Below are positions 41,481 through 54,000 of a DNA stretch of 64,000 bases, in pieces. The translations under genes and the position numbers were made by a program. Source of the stretch: Ichthyophis bannanicus (taxonomy: Eukaryota; Chordata; Amphibia; Gymnophiona; Ichthyophiidae); contig CM066039.1 in assembly GCA_033557465.1 (NCBI GenBank), positions 397,873,440 to 397,937,439 on the forward strand. The letters run 5' to 3'. Below the pieces are notes generated by a model, which saw only the letters and a program-made list of their open reading frames with translations, was not told the origin of the DNA and searched no databases. Numbering within the stretch: the stretch's first letter is position 1; the number at the start of each line of letters is the position of its first letter.

Positions 41481-42130
41481 ATGCTACCAAAAGCAGAGAG
41501 GTTCCAAAAAAAGAGTAAAGTAGCCCAAATGCCCTCGAGTATGGAGCAGACAGAGCTTAAAGATCCCAAATTACCCATGTCTACCAATAGCCAAATTCAT
41601 ATGAATAAAATACAGTCTCTAAAATGCTTGTATGCAAATGCTAGAAGTCTAAAAAATAAGATGGGAGAGTTAGAATATATAGCACTAAATGAGAGGTTAG
41701 ATGTGATTGGAATATCAGAAACATGGTGGAAGAAGGACAACCAGTGGGACACTGTGATACCTGGGTACAAACTATATCGTAATGATAGAGCTGATCAAAT
41801 TGGTGGAGGGGTTGCGCTCTATGTTAGAAAGGGCATTGAGTCAGAAAGGATTAAGGTTTTGCAGGAAACAAAATTTGCTGTAGAATCTCTATGGATTGAA
41901 ATTCCATGTAAAAAGGGGAAGGCGATGGCGGTGGGGGTGTACTATCGACCGCCTGGCCAGAATGAACAAATGGATGATGAAATGCTCAAAGAAATCAAGG
42001 AAGCTAACAAAAGTTACAGCGCGGTAATAATAATGGGCGATTTCAATTACCCCGGTATCGACTGGGTCAGTGTCACGGCAGGACATGCTAGGGAGATAAA
42101 GTTCCTAGATGACATAAATGACTGCTTCTT
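41481..42130 (+). pseudogene. CR1-A ORF2: endonuclease N-terminal part
   Basis: ATG 41481. Motifs: LKCLYANARSLKNKMGELEY (Asn box), VIGISETWWKKDNQW (catalytic E), NDRADQIGGGVALYVRKGIE, AVGVYYRPPGQNEQ and AVIIMGDFNYPGIDW (GDFN box). Frame intact to NDCF, where the L2 tail is inserted. It lies 63 bp after ORF1. Confidence 0.9.
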
Positions 42131-42407
42131 TCTTTCTTTCTTTATTTATTTAACTATTTTCTTTTATACCGCCCCTTCCAGAGATCAAGGGCGGTTTACA
42201 TATAATAGTTTAACAGTCTTGTACACATTTGTATACATTTTACATTGAACAATAGAAGTCAACTATTTACATTGAACAATAAATGTAACTTTGTAGGTGA
42301 TTAAAGCAAAACAAACATCAAACGTTTTACAAATCTATATTTACAGTGGTTGTGTGTGGTGTATAGGGCAGATACTGGTGTAGGTGCTGGAATTTAATTC
42401 CTTTTTC
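42131..42407 (-). mobile_element. L2-H 3' end inserted in CR1-A
   Basis: A 277-bp, strongly 5'-truncated copy with a perfect 9-bp target duplication ctgcttctt at 42122-42130 and 42408-42416. In complement it ends with the accgccctt...aaggggcggt hairpin and an aaataaataaa-type tail. It matches 32076-32380 closely. Confidence 0.95.
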
Positions 42408-44875
42408 CTGCTTCTTGGAGCAGCTGGTTCATGAACCGACCAGAGGGGAAGCCATATTAGACCTAGTCCTTAGTGGAACACCAGGTCTAGTGCAAGAGAT
42501 AAGGGTGTTGGGGCCACTTGGCAATAGTGATCATAGCATGATCGCCTTTGATTTAATTAGTGGAGGAGGGATAGTAAGGAAATCCACAGTACTACCTTTA
42601 ACTTTCGAAAGGGAGACTATGATAAAATGAGGAAAATAGTTAAGAAAAAACTAAAAGGAGCAGTTGCAAAGGTTAAAGACTTACATCAAACTTGGGTGTT
42701 GTTGAAAAATACTATCTTGGAAGTCCAGACCAGCTGTATTCCACGCTTTAAGAAAAGTGGAAGGTTGTCCAAAAAACTGCCAGCATGGTTTAAAGGTGAG
42801 GTCAGAGAGGCTGTTGTTGCCAAGAAAGCATCTTTCAGGAAATGGAAAAAAGAGCCAAACGATGAAACCTGGAAACAGCACAAGCACTGGCAGGTCAAAT
42901 TCAAGGCATTGATAAAGAAGGCAAAGAGAGATTTGAGAAGAAGCTTGCTGCTGAAGCAAAAACGTGAAATAAAGTTTTTTTCAAGTACATTCGAAGCAAA
43001 AAACCTGTGAGAGAGTCAGTTGGACCATTAGATGATAGAGGAGTTAAAGGGGCACTAAGAGGCGACAAGGCGATAGCGGAGAGACTGAATGAATTCTTTG
43101 CTTCGGTCTTTACTGAGGAAGATGTAGGGATGTTACCCATGACTGAAGTGGTATTTAAAGGTGCAGAAGAATTGAAGGAAATAGATACATCGGGAAGATG
43201 TATTACAACTATTAGATAAGCTAAAGAGTGGCAAATCACCTGGGCCGGATGGTATACATCCAAGGGTGTTGAAAGAACTGAAATATGAGATTGCAGACCT
43301 GCTATTAGTAATCTGTGAACTATCATTAAACTATCATTAAAATCATCTCTAATACCTGAAGATTGGCGGATCGCCAATGTAACACCAATTTTTAAAAAGG
43401 GTTCGAGGCGTGATCCGGGAAACTACAGACCGGTAAGCCTGACATCAGTATCCGGAAAAATGGTAGAAACCATCATAAACAATAAAATTACTCAGCATGT
43501 AGATAGTCATGGCCTAATGGGAGACAGCCAACATGGCTTTAGACAAGAAAGATCTTGTCTTACTAATCTGTTATGTTTGTGAATAAACAGGTGGACAAAG
43601 GTGAGTCGGTTGATATAGTGTATCTGGACTTTCAGAAAGCTTTTGACAAGGTCCCTCATCAGATACATTTGGCAAAACTAAAGAGTCTTGGGATAGGGGG
43701 CAGTGTACTACTGTGGATCAGGAACTGGTTAAAAGATAGAAAGCAGAGGGTAGGGCTAAATGGCCAATTTTCCCAATGGAGAAAGGTGAATAGTGGTGTA
43801 CCCCAGGGATCTGTGCTGGGTCCGCAGCTTTTTGACATATTCATAAATGACCTGGAAAGAGGAATAACGAGTGAGGTTATCAAATTTGCAGATGACACAA
43901 AACTATTTAAAGTTGTTAAAACCCAAGAGGATTGTGGAAAATTGCAAGAGGATCTTGATAAATTGGAAGACTGGGTATCAAAATGGCAGATGAAATTTAA
44001 TGTGGACAAGTGCAAAGTTATGCACCTAGGGAAGAACAACCCAAACTATGGTTACAAGATGCAAGGTTCCACATTAGGAACCACCACCCAGGAAAAAGAT
44101 TTAGGCGTCATTGTGGATAACATGTTAAAACCCTCGGCCCAGTGTGCAGAGGCAGCCAAGAGAGCAAATAGAATGCTAGGTATCATAAGGAAAGGAATGG
44201 AAAATAAACAAAAGATATTATAATGCCTCTATACCGTTCCATGGTGAGACCGCACCTTGAATCTTGTGTGCAATTCTGATCACCATATCTTAAAAAGGAT
44301 GTAGTGTTATTAGAAAAGGTTCAGAGAAGAGCCACCAAAATGGTAAAGGGGATGGAAGGATACTCCTATGAAGAAAGGCTAAAAAGGTTGGGGCTCTTTA
44401 ACCTGGAAAAGAGACGGCTGAGGGGAGATATGATAGAAGTCTATAAATTAATGAACGGAGTGGAACGGGTAAACGTAGATCGACTGTTTACGTTATCAGA
44501 ATATAGAAAGACTAGGGGACATCCAATGAAGCTACAGGGTAAACTATTTAAGACTAATAAAAGAAAATATTTTTTCACTCAACATGTAATCAAACTCTGG
44601 AATTTGTTGCCGGAGGATGTAGTAAAGGCTGTTAGTGTAGCTGGGTTTAAAAAAGGTTTGGACAAGTTCCTGGAGGAAAGGTCCATAAACCATTATGAAG
44701 AAGGGACCCAGGATATCAATGCTTGAACCAGTACAAGCATTGTGGAACTTGTGTCTCTTGGGGAAACTGCTAGGTACATATGACCTAGATTGGCCACTGT
44801 TGGAAACAGGATGCTGGGCTTGATGGACCTTGGTCTGACCCAGTTTGGCATATCTTATGTTCTTATGTTCTTAGT
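42408..44875 (+). mobile_element. CR1-A copy 4, 3' part
   Basis: Resumes with the codons for QLVHEPTRGEAILDLVLSG and runs to the 3' terminus ttatgttcttatgttctta at about 44875, including a ~150-bp 3' UTR (ggacccaggatatcaatgct ... gatggaccttggtctgaccc). Confidence 0.9.
42415..44726 (+). pseudogene. CR1-A ORF2: rest of endonuclease, RT and C-terminus
   Basis: Six open blocks with frameshifts. 42415-42630: GNSDHSMIAFDLISGGG. 42627-43010: linker, LPAWFKGEVREAVVAKKASF. 43007-43219: RESVGPLDDRGVKGALRGDK. About 43220-43570: RT fingers, broken by an 11-bp duplication of actatcattaa near 43320. 43573-44223: [27 protein letters not shown] and an intact FADDTKLF box. 44304-44726: C-terminal domain, [20 protein letters not shown] and [14 protein letters not shown]. 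The catalytic aspartates survive, so inactivation is by frameshift. Confidence 0.85.
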
Positions 44876-46109
44876 CTGGAGCATGTCCCTAATGCTGACT
44901 ATATGCTTCAAGTTGATATTCAAAAGCAAATGTGACGGCCTCCAGTATCTCTTCTAAGACTGCTTTTCTCTCCTCTCTAGGTGACACTAATTGTGTATTT
45001 TCAGAGAACTACAGTACGCTGCGGAAAAGCGTTCCAGACTGCCTTTGCACTATCCATATAGTACCGGTGGCTGAGTTTGGGTGTTCCCGGATATGATCCG
45101 GATAGCAGCAAAATTCAGCTTTTTTGCTGTCCTATTGATGTCCAGCTGGCGGGCTAAATATCACCATTACCTAGATAACGCGCACTTTTGATCACTTTAT
45201 TCATATTCTGCACTGGTCACTATGGGTTCTATTCTGTCCCGTGAAAAACATGGATGGACGTTCCATTGGAATATTCATCCCCACTATTCACCCCCCCCCC
45301 CCCTACTAGCCCTGTCAGAAACCTCACCGTACGAACAAGGAATTTGTACGGGGATACTTATACGGGGGCGGGAGGGGGATTTCAGAGGCAGAGTTAGGGC
45401 GAGCAGTGGGTGGTCCACGACCCCCAGATGTGCAGACCCGATTCAGAAGTCGGTCCTGTATATCCAGAGTCAGAAAACTGGACAGGGGACTTATTCCATC
45501 TCGGAGTTGGAATCAGTCCCCCTGGATGTTGGGGGATGGCAGGCCCAGGCAGCGGCGAATAGGTGAGGGGGTGCAGGGGATTCCTTGCAGCCAGAACCCG
45601 AACCCGGCCATGGGGAAAGGAAAGTGCTGGTTGCGGCCGGTGATCGTGGCTCCTGAATAGAGCCGCAGTGCCATGGTGCTGTGGCTCCATTCAGGAGTCT
45701 GACTGAGCTAGCCAGGCTGGACTTGTATGTGCAGGCTGATCGGAATCGGGTACTGGCCTGCACATACAGGCCCTAGACCCGATTCTGATCCCGCAGGGCA
45801 CATCTAAGCCCCGTGGGATTGGAATCAGGTTTGCCTCTGTGCGTCCAGTTCCGATCGGACGCCCAGGGACCTGGACGCTCTCTATGGAATGCGCCTCCAC
45901 CTCATTAGTGGCGCTGAATATGCATATTTTATTTAAGCGGTGCCGCTGGCATTTAAAAAAATGCTGACAATAGAGTTTAAATATCAACCCTTTGTTTCTT
46001 AATGATATTCCTGCTTCAGATCATGGCAGCCTCCGGTATCTTTTCCTCTCCTCTAATTAATTTCAATTGTGCTCCATTAAATAATGCCAACAATATGCTT
46101 TGCCTTCTT
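44876..46109. other. Unassigned DNA with GC-rich middle
   Basis: No recognised element. Text near 44915-45000 (gttgatattcaaaag, cctccagtatctcttc, tctcctctctag) is echoed at 45970-46060 (aaatatcaacc, cctccggtatcttttc, tctcctctaat). This suggests that the GC-rich block between is an insertion or that the flank is duplicated. Open frames of about 98 codons at 45394-45690 have no recognisable content. Confidence 0.4.
45724..45768. repeat. Perfect 13-bp inverted repeat
   Basis: tgtatgtgcaggc (45724-45736) and gcctgcacataca (45756-45768) with a 19-base loop that contains cggaatcgggtactg. Further gatcggaatcggg-like motifs lie on both sides. Confidence 0.8.
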
Positions 46110-47799
46110 CCTGCATTTTTTTAATGGCTCTATGGGAAAAATGAATCAAGAATATAGAAACATTGCAAATTTAATATAAATACTACATGAATTCAAAGTT
46201 TATTGCAAAGAGCACTTTGAAAATCCTTTGCATCTCTTCAGACCCCAGGTGCTGTAATCAGACTGCACATGAAAAGCCGCCCCCATGCGACAAGCTCATT
46301 TGCATAATTAACGGCTGCTCTGAGCTAATGAGCGAGTGATTATTGGGAAGAAAAGCTTAGTAAGGGATCTGGTACCATGAAATGGTTCCGAGTAAGGGTG
46401 CCGAGCTGGAAGCACGAAGGTGTTCTGCTTATCTTACACAAGCCCTGGTCTCCCCCAACCTTGTGTCCAGCATTTTCGGCATCTAATATATAAGTAGTCT
46501 CCAATTTCTCCCTGCTGCAGTCCGGACAGTTGCTGGACCAAAGACCCTCCTCCTTTGCAAGGGCTGCTGTTAGCACTCCCCCTTCCCTTTTGGCCTTGGA
46601 CTGATGATCTTTCTGCCTGCACTCCGCACGTCTCTGTGTTGTCACTTTATCACCCCCTGTAGTCTAGGGGGGGTACAGTATTTTCATCCACTGCATTTTG
46701 GCTCTTCATTTCAATGGGGCCTATCAAAATCCTGCAGGCTACATATTACCAGTTTCACAAGAACACTAAATCTGCAGCAAACATCCTAAGGAGCTGTAAC
46801 AAAGAAAAACCAACACGATGCAAAATATCAGGTCAGAGTATGTCTAAAATGAATGGGAAGATGGGATACGGAAAGTGTTTTTGATTTCAGCACATTAAAG
46901 AATGAAATTGCCTAAATTGATGGGATCCTTAACAGCGTATAGCAGTACAGGAGGTGAAAATGCCACACGGATGCACGATGTCGCCATTAAACATGTTGCA
47001 GCTTCTAGGAACCTGCAGAATTCGGCTGGAGACAAGGCAAACGACATTTTGACAGACGTGTGAAGTGCAGCAACGAACGTAACTATAAATAATTCCACCC
47101 TGCTAACACAGCAAGAGTTCACAATTACCAATTATTATTCTGAAATTAGAAGAGAATATGTCCTTCCACATCAAATGAGATCTCATAGTCACTCATTTTA
47201 TTAGAATGGAAATCTCAGGAATTAGTGGTATTAGGAAAGGGGCAAATATACGCTGCGCTCTTGGTGAACGAGACACAGGCACAGAAGTGGAAACTCAGCT
47301 TGACTGGCTGCATTTAGACAGACAAGAAAGGTCATTGCTGGGGACAGAGAACGAGACTGAAGAACCACACGGCAGCTCAGGAGTCAATGCTGCAGTAAGC
47401 AGGGTGGCATTAGTGGGGCTCAGCCGGGGCTCCCCAAGAATGCCCAAGGCCTGCTGATGGGCTTTGGGGTCTTCTCTAAAATGTCTGCCCTGGCTCTAAA
47501 TATTGGAAAATTAGGTGGCAACTCTGCAGCACATTTGTCTGCATATTAAATGATGGGGGTTGATTTTAGTTTCTGATCCTGGATAATTTGGGGAGTGGGT
47601 TAAAAGCAATCAGTGATCGGAGGACCTGAGATAGAGTCGGCACTTTCTCAGATATTTTCTCTTATGGGTTTTTTTTTGCTTTTTTTCTTTTCTATTAGAG
47701 TTTGGATTCCTTGGAATCATTGCTGTAAAGCGCTTTGATATTTTGTAAAAAGCAGAAATAAATCTGCATAACTTAGGCAGGGTTTGGGCAGCAGCAGCC
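46110..47799. other. Probably unique, non-repetitive DNA
   Basis: The longest stretch without transposon signatures. It includes AT-rich segments with octamer and homeodomain-like motifs (46298-46350) and another candidate at 46890-47160. Short open frames (46340-46645 minus, 47206-47457 plus) have no recognisable product. Confidence 0.4.
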
Positions 47800-48044
47800 T
47801 AAGCACAAGACTTTATTTTAAAACATTTCTATCCTGCCATATGCTAAAATGCATCCTAGGCGGCGTACAATATAGAAAAGGTCCAAAGACCCTAAGACAG
47901 AAAACACTAACAACCTCATCTCTTCTCCCCCATCCTGCTGCCCGCCTCCTCTTACCGTACCCTGACTGGGGAAACAGATTTCCTAAATGCCACCAGATTT
48001 TGTTCCTGTCTCAAGCATACCAGAAGCTTATTCCAACACAAAGA
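47800..48044 (-). mobile_element. L2-like LINE (L2-E), 3' end
   Basis: The complement encodes LCWNKLLVCLRQEQNLVAFR then KSV, the segment that follows the F-S-V-A-A motif in L2-type ORF2. The 3' UTR ends attgtacgccgcctaggatg ... ttttaaaataaag. Its upstream coding sequence is the minisatellite to the right. Confidence 0.75.
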
Positions 48045-51000
48045 GGCCACTGAGAAGCACCTCTCCCTCCATTTCTTCAAACATACCTGCCGGAGGCCAC
48101 TGAGAAGCACCTCTCCCTCCATTTCTTCAACATACCTGCCGGAGGCCACTGAGAAGCACCTCTCCCTCCATTTCTTCAACATACCTGCCGGAGGCCACTG
48201 AGAAGCACCTCTCCCTCCATTTCTTCAACATACCTGCCGGAGGCCACTGAGAAGCACCTCTCCCTCCATTTCTTCAACATACCTGCCGGAGGCCACTGAG
48301 AAGCACCTCTCCCTCCATTTCTTCAACATACCTGCCGGAGGCCACTGAGAAGCACCTCTCCCTCCATTCCTTCAAACATACCTGACGGAGGCCACTGAGA
48401 AGCACCTCTCCCTCCATTTCTTCAAACATACCTGCCGGAGGCCACTGAGAAGCACCTCTCCCTCCATTTCTTCAACATACCTGCCGGAGACCACTGAGAA
48501 GCACCTCTCCCTCCATTTCTTCAAACATACCTGCCGGAGGCCACTGAGAAGCACCTCTCCCTCCATTTCTTCAAACATACCTGCCGGAGGCCACTGAGAA
48601 GCACCTCTCCCTCCATTTCTTTAACATACCTGCCGGAGGCCACTGAGAAGCACCTCTCCCTCCATTTCTTCAACATACCTGCTGGAGGCCACTGAGAAGC
48701 ACCTCTCCCTCCATTCCTTCAAACATACCTGCCGGAGGCCACTGAGAAGCACCTCTCCCTCCATTTCTTCAAACATACCTGCCGGAGGCCACTGAGAAGC
48801 ACCTCTCCCTCCATTTCTTCAACATACCTGCCGGAGGCCACTGAGAAGCACCTCTCCCTCCATTTCTTCAACATACCTGCCGGAGGCCACTGAGAAGCAC
48901 CTCTCCCTCCATTTCTTCAAACATACCTGCCGGAGGCCACTGAGAAGCACCTCTCCCTCCATTTCTTCAAACATACCTGCCGGAGGCCACTGAGAAGCAC
49001 CTCTCTCTCCATTTCTTCAACATACCTGCCGGAGGCCACTGAGAAGCACCTCTCCCTCCATTTCTTCAAACATACCTGCCGGAGGCCACTGAGAAGCACC
49101 TCTCCCTCCAGTTCTTCAAACATACCTGCCGGAGGCCACTGAGAAGCACCTCTCCCTCCATTTCTTCAAACATACCTGCCGGAGGCCACTGAGAAGCACC
49201 TCTCCCTCCATTTCTTCAACATACCTGCCGGAGGCCACTGAGAAGCACCTCTCCCTCCATTTCTTCAACATACCTGCCGGAGGCCACTGAGAAGCACCTC
49301 TCCCTCCATTTCTTCAAACATACCTGCCGGAGGCCACTGAGAAGCACCTCTCCCTCCATTTCTTCAAACATACCTGCCGGAGGCCACTGAGAAGCACCTC
49401 TCCCTCCATTTCTTCAAACATACCTGCCGGAGGCCACTGAGAAGCACCTCTCCCTCCATTTCTTCAAACATACCTGCCGGAGGCCACTGAGAAGCACCTC
49501 TCCCTCCATTTCTTCAACATACCTGCCGGAGGCCACTGAGAAGCACCTCTCCCTCCATTTCTTCAACATACCTGCCGGAGGCCACTGAGAAGCACCTCTC
49601 CCTCCATTTCTTCAAACATACCTGCCGGAGGCCACTGGGAAGCACCTCTCCCTCCATTTCTTCAAACATACCTGCCGGAGGCCACTGAGAAGCACCTCTC
49701 CCTCCATTTCTTCAACATACCTGCCGGAGGCCACTGAGAAGCACCTCTCCCTCCATTTCTTCAAACATACCTGCCGGAGGCCACTGAGAAGCACCTCTCC
49801 CTCCATTTCTTCAACATACCTGCCGGAGGCCACTGAGAAGCACCTCTCCCTCCATTTCTTCAAACATACCTGCCGGAGGCCACTGAGAAGCACCTCTCCC
49901 TCCATTTCTTCAAACATACCTGCCGGAGGCCACTGAGAAGCACCTCTCCCTCCATTTCTTCAAACATACCTGCCGGAGGCCACTGAGAAGCACCTCTCCC
50001 TCCATTTCTTCAACATACCTGCCGGAGGCCACTGAGAAGCACCTCTCCCTCCATTTCTTCAACATACCTGCCGGAGGCCACTGAGAAGCACCTCTCCCTC
50101 CATTTCTTCAACATACCTGCCGGAGGCCACTGAGAAGCACCTCTCCCTCCATTTCTTCAACATACCTGCCGGAGGCCACTGAGAAGCACCTCTCCCTCCA
50201 TTTCTTCAAACATACCTGCCGGAGGCCACTGAGAAGCACCTCTCCCTCCATTTCTTCAAACATACCTGCCGGAGGCCACTGAGAAGCACCTCTCCCTCCA
50301 TTTCTTCAAACATACCTGCCGGAGGCCACTGAGAAGCACCTCTCCCTCCATTTCTTCAAACATACCTGCCGGAGGCCACTGAGAAGCACCTCTCCCTCCA
50401 TTTCTTCAACATACCTGCCGGAGGCCACTGAGAAGCACCTCTCCCTCCATTTCTTCAACATACCTGCCGGAGGCCACTGAGAAGCACCTCTCCCTCCATT
50501 TCTTCAAACATACCTGCCGGAGGCCACTGGGAAGCACCTCTCCCTCCATTTCTTCAAACATACCTGCCGGAGGCCACTGAGAAGCACCTCTCCCTCCATT
50601 TCTTCAACATACCTGCCGGAGGCCACTGAGAAGCACCTCTCCCTCCATTTCTTCAAACATACCTGCCGGAGGCCACTGAGAAGCACCTCTCCCTCCATTT
50701 CTTCAACATACCTGCCGGAGGCCACTGAGAAGCACCTCTCCCTCCATTTCTTCAAACATACCTGCCGGAGGCCACTGAGAAGCACCTCTCCCTCCATTTC
50801 TTCAAACATACCTGCCGGAGGCCACTGAGAAGCACCTCTCCCTCCATTTCTTCAAACATACCTGCCGGAGGCCACTGAGAAGCACCTCTCCCTCCATTTC
50901 TTCAACATACCTGCCGGAGGCCACTGAGAAGCACCTCTCCCTCCATTTCTTCAACATACCTGCCGGAGGCCACTGAGAAGCACCTCTCCCTCCATTTCTT

Positions 51001-54000
51001 CAAACATACCTGCCGGAGGCCACTGAGAAGCACCTCTCCCTCCATTTCTTCAACATACCTGCCGGAGACCACTGAGAAGCACCTCTCCCTCCATTTCTTC
51101 AACATACCTGCCGGAGGCCACTGAGAAGCACCTCTCCCTCCATTTCTTCAAACATACCTGCCGGAGGCCACTGAGAAGCACCTCTCCCTCCATTTCTTCA
51201 AACATACCTGCCGGAGGCCACTGAGAAGCACCTCTCCCTCCATTTCTTCAAACATACCTCCCGGAGGCCACTGAGAAGCACCTCTCCCTCCATTTCTTCA
51301 ACATACCTGCCGGAGGCCACTGAGAAGCACCTCTCCCTCCATTTCTTCAACATACCTGCCGGAGGCCACTGAGAAGCACCTCTCCCTCCATTTCTTCAAA
51401 TATACCTGCCGGAGGCCACTGAGAAGCACCTCTCCCTCCATTCCTTCAAACATACCTGCCGGAGGCCACTGAGAAGCACCTCTCCCTCCATTTCTTCAAA
51501 CATACCTGCCAGAGGCCACTGAGAAGCACCTCTCCCTCCATTCCTTCAAACATACCTGCCGGAGGCCACTGAGAAGCACCTCTCCCTCCATTCCTTCAAA
51601 CATACCTGCCGGAGGCCACTGAGAAGCACCTCTCCCTCCATTTCTTCAACATACCTGCCGGAGGCCACTGAGAAGCACCTCTCCCTCCATTTCTTCAAAC
51701 ATACCTGCCGGAGGCCACTGAGAAGCACCTCTCCCTCCATTTCTTCAACATACCTGCCGGAGGCCACTGAGAAGCACCTCTCCCTCCATTCCTTCAAACA
51801 TACCTGCCGGAGGCCACTGAGAAGCACCTCTCCCTCCATTTCTTCAACATACCTGCCGGAGGCCACTGAGAAGCACCTCTCCCTCCATTTCTTCAACATA
51901 CCTGCCGGAGGCCACTGAGAAGCACCTCTCCCTCCATTTCTTCAACATACCTGCCGGAGGCCACTGAGAAGCACCTCTCCCTCCATTTCTTCAACATACC
52001 TGCCGGAGGCCTCTGAGAAGCACCTCTCCCTCCATTTCTTCAAACATACCTGCCGGAGGCCCCTGAGAAGCACCTCTCCCTCCATTTCTTCAACATACCT
52101 GCCGGAGGCCACTGAGAAGCACCTCTCCCTCCATTTCTTCAACATACCTGCCGGAGGCCACTGAGAAGCACCTCTCCCTCCATTTCTTCAAACATACCTG
52201 CCGGAGGCCACTGAGAAGCACCTCTCCCTCCATTCCTTCAACATACCTGCCGGAGGCCACTGAGAAGCACCTCTCCCTCCATTTCTTCAACATACCTGCC
52301 GGAGGCCACTGAGAAGCACCTCTCCCTCCATTTCTTCAAACATACCTGCCGGAGGCCACTGAGAAGCACCTCTCCCTCCATTTCTTCAAACATACCTGCC
52401 GGAGGCCACTGAGAAGCACCTCTCCCTCCATTTCTTCAACATACCTGCCGGAGGCCACTGAGAAGCACCTCTCCCTCCATTTCTTCAAACATACCTGCTG
52501 GAGGCCACTGAGAAGCACCTCTCCCTCCATTTCTTCAAACATACCTGCCGGAGGCCACTGAGAAGCACCTCTCCCTCCATTTCTTCAAACATACCTGCCG
52601 GAGGCCACTGAGAAGCACCTCTCCCTCCATTTCTTTAAAAATACCTGCTGGAGGCCACTGAGAAGCACCTCTCCCTCCATTCCTTCAAACATACCTGCCG
52701 GAGGCCACTGAGAAGCACCTCTCCCTCCATTTCTTCAAACATACCTGCCGGAGGCCACTGAGAAGCACCTCTCCCTCCATTTCTTCAACATACCTGCCGG
52801 AGGCCACTGAGAAGCACCTCTCCCTCCATTTCTTCAACATACCTGCCGGAGGCCACTGAGAAGCACCTCTCCCTCCATTTCTTCAACATACCTGCCGGAG
52901 GCCACTGAGAAGCACCTCTCCCTCCATTTCTTCAAACATACCTGCCGGAGGCCACTGAGAAGCACCTCTCCCTCCATTTCTTCAACATACCTGCCGGAGG
53001 CCACTGAGAAGCACCTCTCCCTCCATTTCTTCAACATACCTGCCGGAGGCCACTGAGAAGCACCTCTCCCTCCATTTCTTCAAACATACCTGCCGGAGGC
53101 CACTGAGAAGCACCTCTCCCTCCATTCCTTCAACATACCTGCCGGAGGCCACTGAGAAGCACCTCTCCCTCCATTTCTTCAACATACCTGCCGGAGGCCA
53201 CTGAGAAGCACCTCTCCCTCCATTTCTTCAAACATACCTGCCGGAGGCCACTGAGAAGCACCTCTCCCTCCATTTCTTCAAACATACCTGCCGGAGGCCA
53301 CTGAGAAGCACCTCTCCCTCCATTTCTTCAACATACCTGCCGGAGGCCACTGAGAAGCACCTCTCCCTCCATTTCTTCAAACATACCTGCCGGAGGCCAC
53401 TGAGAAGCACCTCTCCCTCCATTTCTTCAAACATACCTGCCGGAGGCCACTGAGAAGCACCTCTCCCTCCATTTCTTCAAACATACCTGCCGGAGGCCAC
53501 TGAGAAGCACCTCTCCCTCCATTTCTTCAAACATACCTGCTGGAGGCCACTGAGAAGCACCTCTCCCTCCATTCCTTCAAACATACCTGCCGGAGGCCAC
53601 TGAGAAGCACCTCTCCCTCCATTCCTTCAAACATACCTGCCGGAGGCCACTGAGAAGCACCTCTCCCTCCATTTCTTCAACATACCTGCCGGAGGCCACT
53701 GAAAAGCACCTCTCCCTCCATTTCTTCAACATACCTGCCGGAGGCCACTGAGAAGCACCTCTCCCTCCATTTCTTCAAACATACCTGCCGGAGGCCACTG
53801 AGAAGCACCTCTCCCTCCATTTCTTCAAACATACCTGCCGGAGGCCACTGAGAAGCACCTCTCCCTCCATTTCTTCAAACATACCTGCCGGAGGCCACTG
53901 AGAAGCACCTCTCCCTCCATTTCTTCAACATACCTGCCGGAGGCCACTGAGAAGCACCTCTCCCTCCATTTCTTCAAACATACCTGCCGGAGGCCACTGA

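Larger units (their letters stand above)
39600..42130 (+). mobile_element. CR1-A copy 4, nearly full length, 5' part
   Basis: The most complete family-A copy: 5' monomers, leader, ORF1, ORF2, then a 3' end at 44875. It is interrupted at 42131-42407 by an L2 3' end. Total without that insertion is about 5 kb. The exact 5' end is uncertain. Confidence 0.85.

Noticed and set aside
45394..45690. 98-codon frame in the GC-rich block
   Set aside because: Overlapping frames of similar length are open on both strands, as expected for GC-rich DNA; no motif.
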